A stretch of DNA of 64,000 nt, from positions 806,001-870,000 of the forward strand of contig NZ_CP121261.1 in the NCBI RefSeq assembly GCF_029637605.1. Reading direction: 5' to 3'. The position numbers and the translations under genes were made by a program. The notes under the pieces were generated by a model. The model was not told the DNA's origin. It saw nothing but the letters and a program-made list of their open reading frames with translations, and did no database searches. Shown here in pieces: positions 61,906-64,000 of this stretch. Each line of letters starts with the position of its first letter. Position 1 is the stretch's first letter. Origin of the DNA: Achromobacter spanius. Its GTDB lineage: Bacteria > Pseudomonadota > Gammaproteobacteria > Burkholderiales > Burkholderiaceae_B.

Positions 61906-62883
61906 TCAAGCGCCCGCCGGCCCGACCGACACCCAGTAGCGCGTGACACGTTGCACGGCAATCGGCAGGCGTTCGGCCAAGGCGCGCAGGGCCGCATCGG
62001 TGTCGCGCAGCGATAGCGCGCCCGACACCCGCAGGTTCGCGACCTGGGGCGAGCACCGCAGGATGCCCGGGCGATGCCGCGCCAGCTCGGCCACCACATC
62101 GGCCAGGCGCTGGTCGCGCACGACCAACATCCCCTGTTCCCAGAGCGCCGCGCTGTCGTCCACTGGCGCCAGCGCGCCGGCCTGGGCAAGCGTGAAGCTG
62201 CCACGTTGACCCGCGTCGATGCGCAAGGCAGGGGCGTGCGCGGGGCGTGCCAGCACAGCGTGTTCAAACACCATGACCTCGGTACGATCGTCGATCAAAC
62301 GCACTGAAAAGCGCGTGCCCAAGGCCTGAACCTCGCCCTGCGGGGTCTGCACGACGAACGGTCGATACGTGGGCTGGGCTTCCTGGCCGGTGGTCACCAG
62401 AACTTCTCCGGCCATCAGCACCAGCCGGCGTTCGGCAGTGCCAAAGCGCAGGTCGACGGCGCTGCCGCTGTTCAACACCAGCCGCGTGCCATCGTCCAGC
62501 ATGCGTGTCAGCTGTTCGCCCGCGGCAGTGCGCAGATCCGCGCGCCAGGCGGGGGCTTCGCGCCACGCCATCCAGCCGACCGGCGCCACGACACCCAGGC
62601 CCAGCGCCACGCGCAGCACGGCACGGCGGCCTTGCCGCTTGCGGGTGGCGCGCAGCACGTCATGTCCGATCTGGGCGGGCAGGCCGTCGAACGCGCCCAG
62701 CACCTGCTCGGCGCGTGCCCAGGCCTGCGCATGAGTCTCGCCCTGGGCAAGCCAACGTTCGAACGCCCGTTGTGTGCTGGCATCGGCGGGCTCGTAGCGC
62801 AGACGGATCACCCAGTCGGCCGCTTCTTCAAGCAGCCGGTCGTTGGGGGCGGCCGTCATGGCGTTGCTACCCAGCGTGCTCAT
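61906..62883 (-). CDS. FecR-like anti-sigma/signal transducer
   Basis: 325 residues. Cytoplasmic start LLEEAADWVIRLRYEPADASTQRAFERWLAQGETHAQAWARAEQV (DUF4880), one membrane helix (VLRVALGLGVVAPVGWMAW), then the periplasmic FecR domain (RTAAGEQLTRMLDDGTRLVLNSGSAVDLRF; ALGTRFSVRL). ATG 62883 overlaps the sigma-factor stop (ATGA), so the two are translated together. It passes the signal from the receptor to the sigma factor. Confidence 0.9.
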   Translation of the reverse strand: MSTLGSNAMTAAPNDRLLEEAADWVIRLRYEPADASTQRAFERWLAQGETHAQAWARAEQVLGAFDGLPAQIGHDVLRATRKRQGRRAVLRVALGLGVVAPVGWMAWREAPAWRADLRTAAGEQLTRMLDDGTRLVLNSGSAVDLRFGTAERRLVLMAGEVLVTTGQEAQPTYRPFVVQTPQGEVQALGTRFSVRLIDDRTEVMVFEHAVLARPAHAPALRIDAGQRGSFTLAQAGALAPVDDSAALWEQGMLVVRDQRLADVVAELARHRPGILRCSPQVANLRVSGALSLRDTDAALRALAERLPIAVQRVTRYWVSVGPAGA

Positions 62884-63389
62884 GCGGCCACGGCCATGCA
62901 GGCCATCAAGGCCTTGCGTAGATGGCGTCGTACCGTGATCACGGGTTTGCCGGTTTGTTCGGAAATCTCTTGCAAGGTCAGGCCGTCCAGCTGCGCCAGC
63001 AGGAACATGTCGCGCGTGGCGGCAGGCAGGCGCTGCAACATGGCGTCGATGGCCACCAGGGTCTGCACGATGATGAGTCCCGTCTCCGGCGGCGGCACCT
63101 GGGGTTCGGGCAGATGCGCAATGGCGTCCAGATACGCCTGCTGGACCGCGCGGCGGCGCCAATGGTCAACCAGCAGCCCCTTGGCAATATGCGTGATCAG
63201 AGCGCGTGGCTCGTCGCGCAATGCGGGCGGCCGGCGCGCAGCCATCAGCCGCACGAACGTGTCCTGCGCCAGATCGGCCGCGTCGCCGCTGTCGCCCAGC
63301 TTGCGATGGAGCCAGCCTTGTAGCCAACCATGGTGATGGCGATAAAGCTGCTCGACGGCGGGGAGGGTAAGAGAGTCGGGTAATTGCAA
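62880..63389 (-). CDS. ECF sigma factor (FecI type)
   Basis: 169 residues with region 2 (YRHHHGWLQGWLHRKLGDSGDAADLAQDTFVRLMAARRP) and region 4 (LQRLPAATRDMFLLAQLDGLTLQEISEQTGKPVITVRRHLRKAL). It should drive transcription of the receptor gene when the siderophore is outside. The stop overlaps the FecR start. Upstream, 63405-63440 is AT-rich and might hold an iron-box, but the match to a Fur site is weak. Confidence 0.9.
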   Translation of the reverse strand: MQLPDSLTLPAVEQLYRHHHGWLQGWLHRKLGDSGDAADLAQDTFVRLMAARRPPALRDEPRALITHIAKGLLVDHWRRRAVQQAYLDAIAHLPEPQVPPPETGLIIVQTLVAIDAMLQRLPAATRDMFLLAQLDGLTLQEISEQTGKPVITVRRHLRKALMACMAVAA

Positions 63390-63490
63390 GATGCCCGGAA
63401 GTTTACCGAATGCGAATAAGAAATACTATTACTTAGATTGAGAGAGGGGGCGGGCGCGGCGTGCGCACAACAGGCCGCGTCCGGGCAGGG

Positions 63491-63512
63491 TGGCGCCCCG
63501 CGCCAGGGCATT
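63491..63512 (+). terminator. Terminator-like hairpin with T-tract
   Basis: TGGCGC-CCC-GCGCCA followed by GGGCATTTTTTT. It points rightward, but no plus-strand gene ends here, so it may stop antisense transcripts or guard the small gene that starts at 63583. Confidence 0.4.
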
Positions 63513-63582
63513 TTTTTGTAAAACCTTGGGCAAGCCCTAAAGCAGACCCTTCGACTTGCCGTCAATGCAGGGTGTCCGATTC

Positions 63583-63834
63583 ATGGATGGATTTCCCGTG
63601 ATCCGTAAATTTTTTCCAATGACGTCGGCCTTGCTGATGGTGGGCGGGATGGTTGTCCCGGCCAATCACGCCAATTCGTCGCCCGTGACGTCCATGAGGG
63701 TGTCGTTCACCGTGCTCAGCCAATGCACGGTCGCGCACCACGACGGCAGCCACCCGATCGTGCGCTGCGCGCACCCGACGCCTTCCAGCATCCAGCGCAG
63801 ACCCGACGCGCAATACTGGACAGTGGTTTTCTGA
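63583..63834 (+). CDS. Small secreted protein, unknown
   Basis: About 83 residues with a signal peptide (IRKFFPMTSALLMVGGMVVPANHANS). The mature part has two cysteines (LSQCTVAHHDGS, IVRCAHP), which may form one disulfide, and an end DAQYWTVVF. I do not recognise a family. It converges with the Csu-type pilin gene at the right edge and could belong with it. ATGs at 63565 and 63583 are both possible. Confidence 0.5.
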   Translation: MDGFPVIRKFFPMTSALLMVGGMVVPANHANSSPVTSMRVSFTVLSQCTVAHHDGSHPIVRCAHPTPSSIQRRPDAQYWTVVF

Positions 63835-63837
63835 AAC

Positions 63838-64000
63838 TCAGAACTCGATCGTGGCGGTCACCACGTCGGAATACTGTCCCGGCGGCGGCGCGGTCTGTGC
63901 CGGCACTCGGCCATAGACTTGCACCTGCTGCGGGTTGCCGGTGCCTGTGCCCGTGACAAAGGCCGTGCCCAAGGTGCCGTCTCCCCACGGAATCGTGCGC
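63838..64000 (-). CDS. Spore coat U-domain (Csu-type) pilin, C-terminal part
   Basis: The gene runs in from the right edge; only the last 53 codons are seen. The end VQVYGRVPAQTAPPPGQYSD then VVTATIEF is the conserved C-terminus of SCPU-domain subunits, used in chaperone-usher Csu pili for attachment to surfaces. The rest of the operon should lie to the right. Confidence 0.82.
   Translation of the reverse strand, partial: RTIPWGDGTLGTAFVTGTGTGNPQQVQVYGRVPAQTAPPPGQYSDVVTATIEF

Noticed and set aside
63405-63440. Fur box upstream of the ECF sigma gene
   Set aside because: The AT-rich stretch matches the 19-base iron-box at only about half the positions, so I did not list it as a site.

Overview
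The window is a high-GC chromosomal segment that reads like a betaproteobacterium of the Alcaligenaceae, most likely Achromobacter or a close Bordetella relative. The indications are a Bug-type tripartite tricarboxylate transporter (TTT) solute-binding protein next to a LysR regulator, many LysR/AraC/MDR-oxidoreductase pairs, a FecI-FecR-TonB receptor set, a spore-coat-U (Csu-type) pilin at the right edge and a very long glycine-rich autotransporter. The genus is inference; there is no rRNA or tRNA in the window. No CRISPR array was seen.

Layout. 1-20.2 kb is ordinary core/accessory chromosome: the end of a tripartite efflux operon (adaptor, outer-membrane factor), an AspT-like antiporter, a SulP anion transporter, a carotenoid-oxygenase pseudogene, a LysR/quinone-oxidoreductase pair, a PhzF-like protein, a 2065-residue autotransporter, cytochrome b561, an AraC regulator divergent from a saccharopine-dehydrogenase-like gene with two NTF2-like genes, and an HxlR/SDR pair. 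At 20.2-20.8 kb a small minus-strand gene has a long, highly structured leader that can pair with its own Shine-Dalgarno sequence.

21-34.5 kb is a defence-like island of visibly lower GC. It holds a plus-strand set of three genes (a nitrilase-fold protein; a Rad50/SMC-like ATPase with a CxxC zinc hook; a protein with a C-terminal PD-(D/E)XK nuclease motif), an IS66 remnant, a HEPN-motif protein, and a 1552-residue protein with an N-terminal PD-(D/E)XK domain followed by a STAND NTPase (Avs-like). The three-gene set is the best candidate for an undescribed system.

34.7-41.6 kb is a scrap-heap: an intact IS1182-family element with perfect 23-bp ends, then a 3' fragment of a quinone oxidoreductase (duplicated from the gene at 55 kb), a frameshifted and truncated MATE exporter, two orphan immunity-type genes (DUF2185/Imm33-like and Imm11-like), an IS3 OrfA fused to the tail of a cation antiporter, an XRE/MmyB-like regulator, a truncated NTF2-like gene and a DUF1330 gene.

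41.6-64 kb returns to metabolic chromosome: an aldehyde dehydrogenase/LysR pair, a class D beta-lactamase divergent from an unrecognised 537-residue protein, an operon of ADP-forming acyl-CoA ligase, DUF1254 and SDR genes behind a LysR gene, a TTT binding protein, an AraC/quinone-oxidoreductase pair, a flavin monooxygenase/MarR pair with a clear operator, a siderophore receptor with FecR and an ECF sigma factor, and the edge of a Csu-type pilus locus. Two families of palindromic dispersed repeats run through the chromosome: family A (core GTCTGACACC) and family B (core GATGGGTTTCGCGCG with GCTGCACCCATCCTAC).
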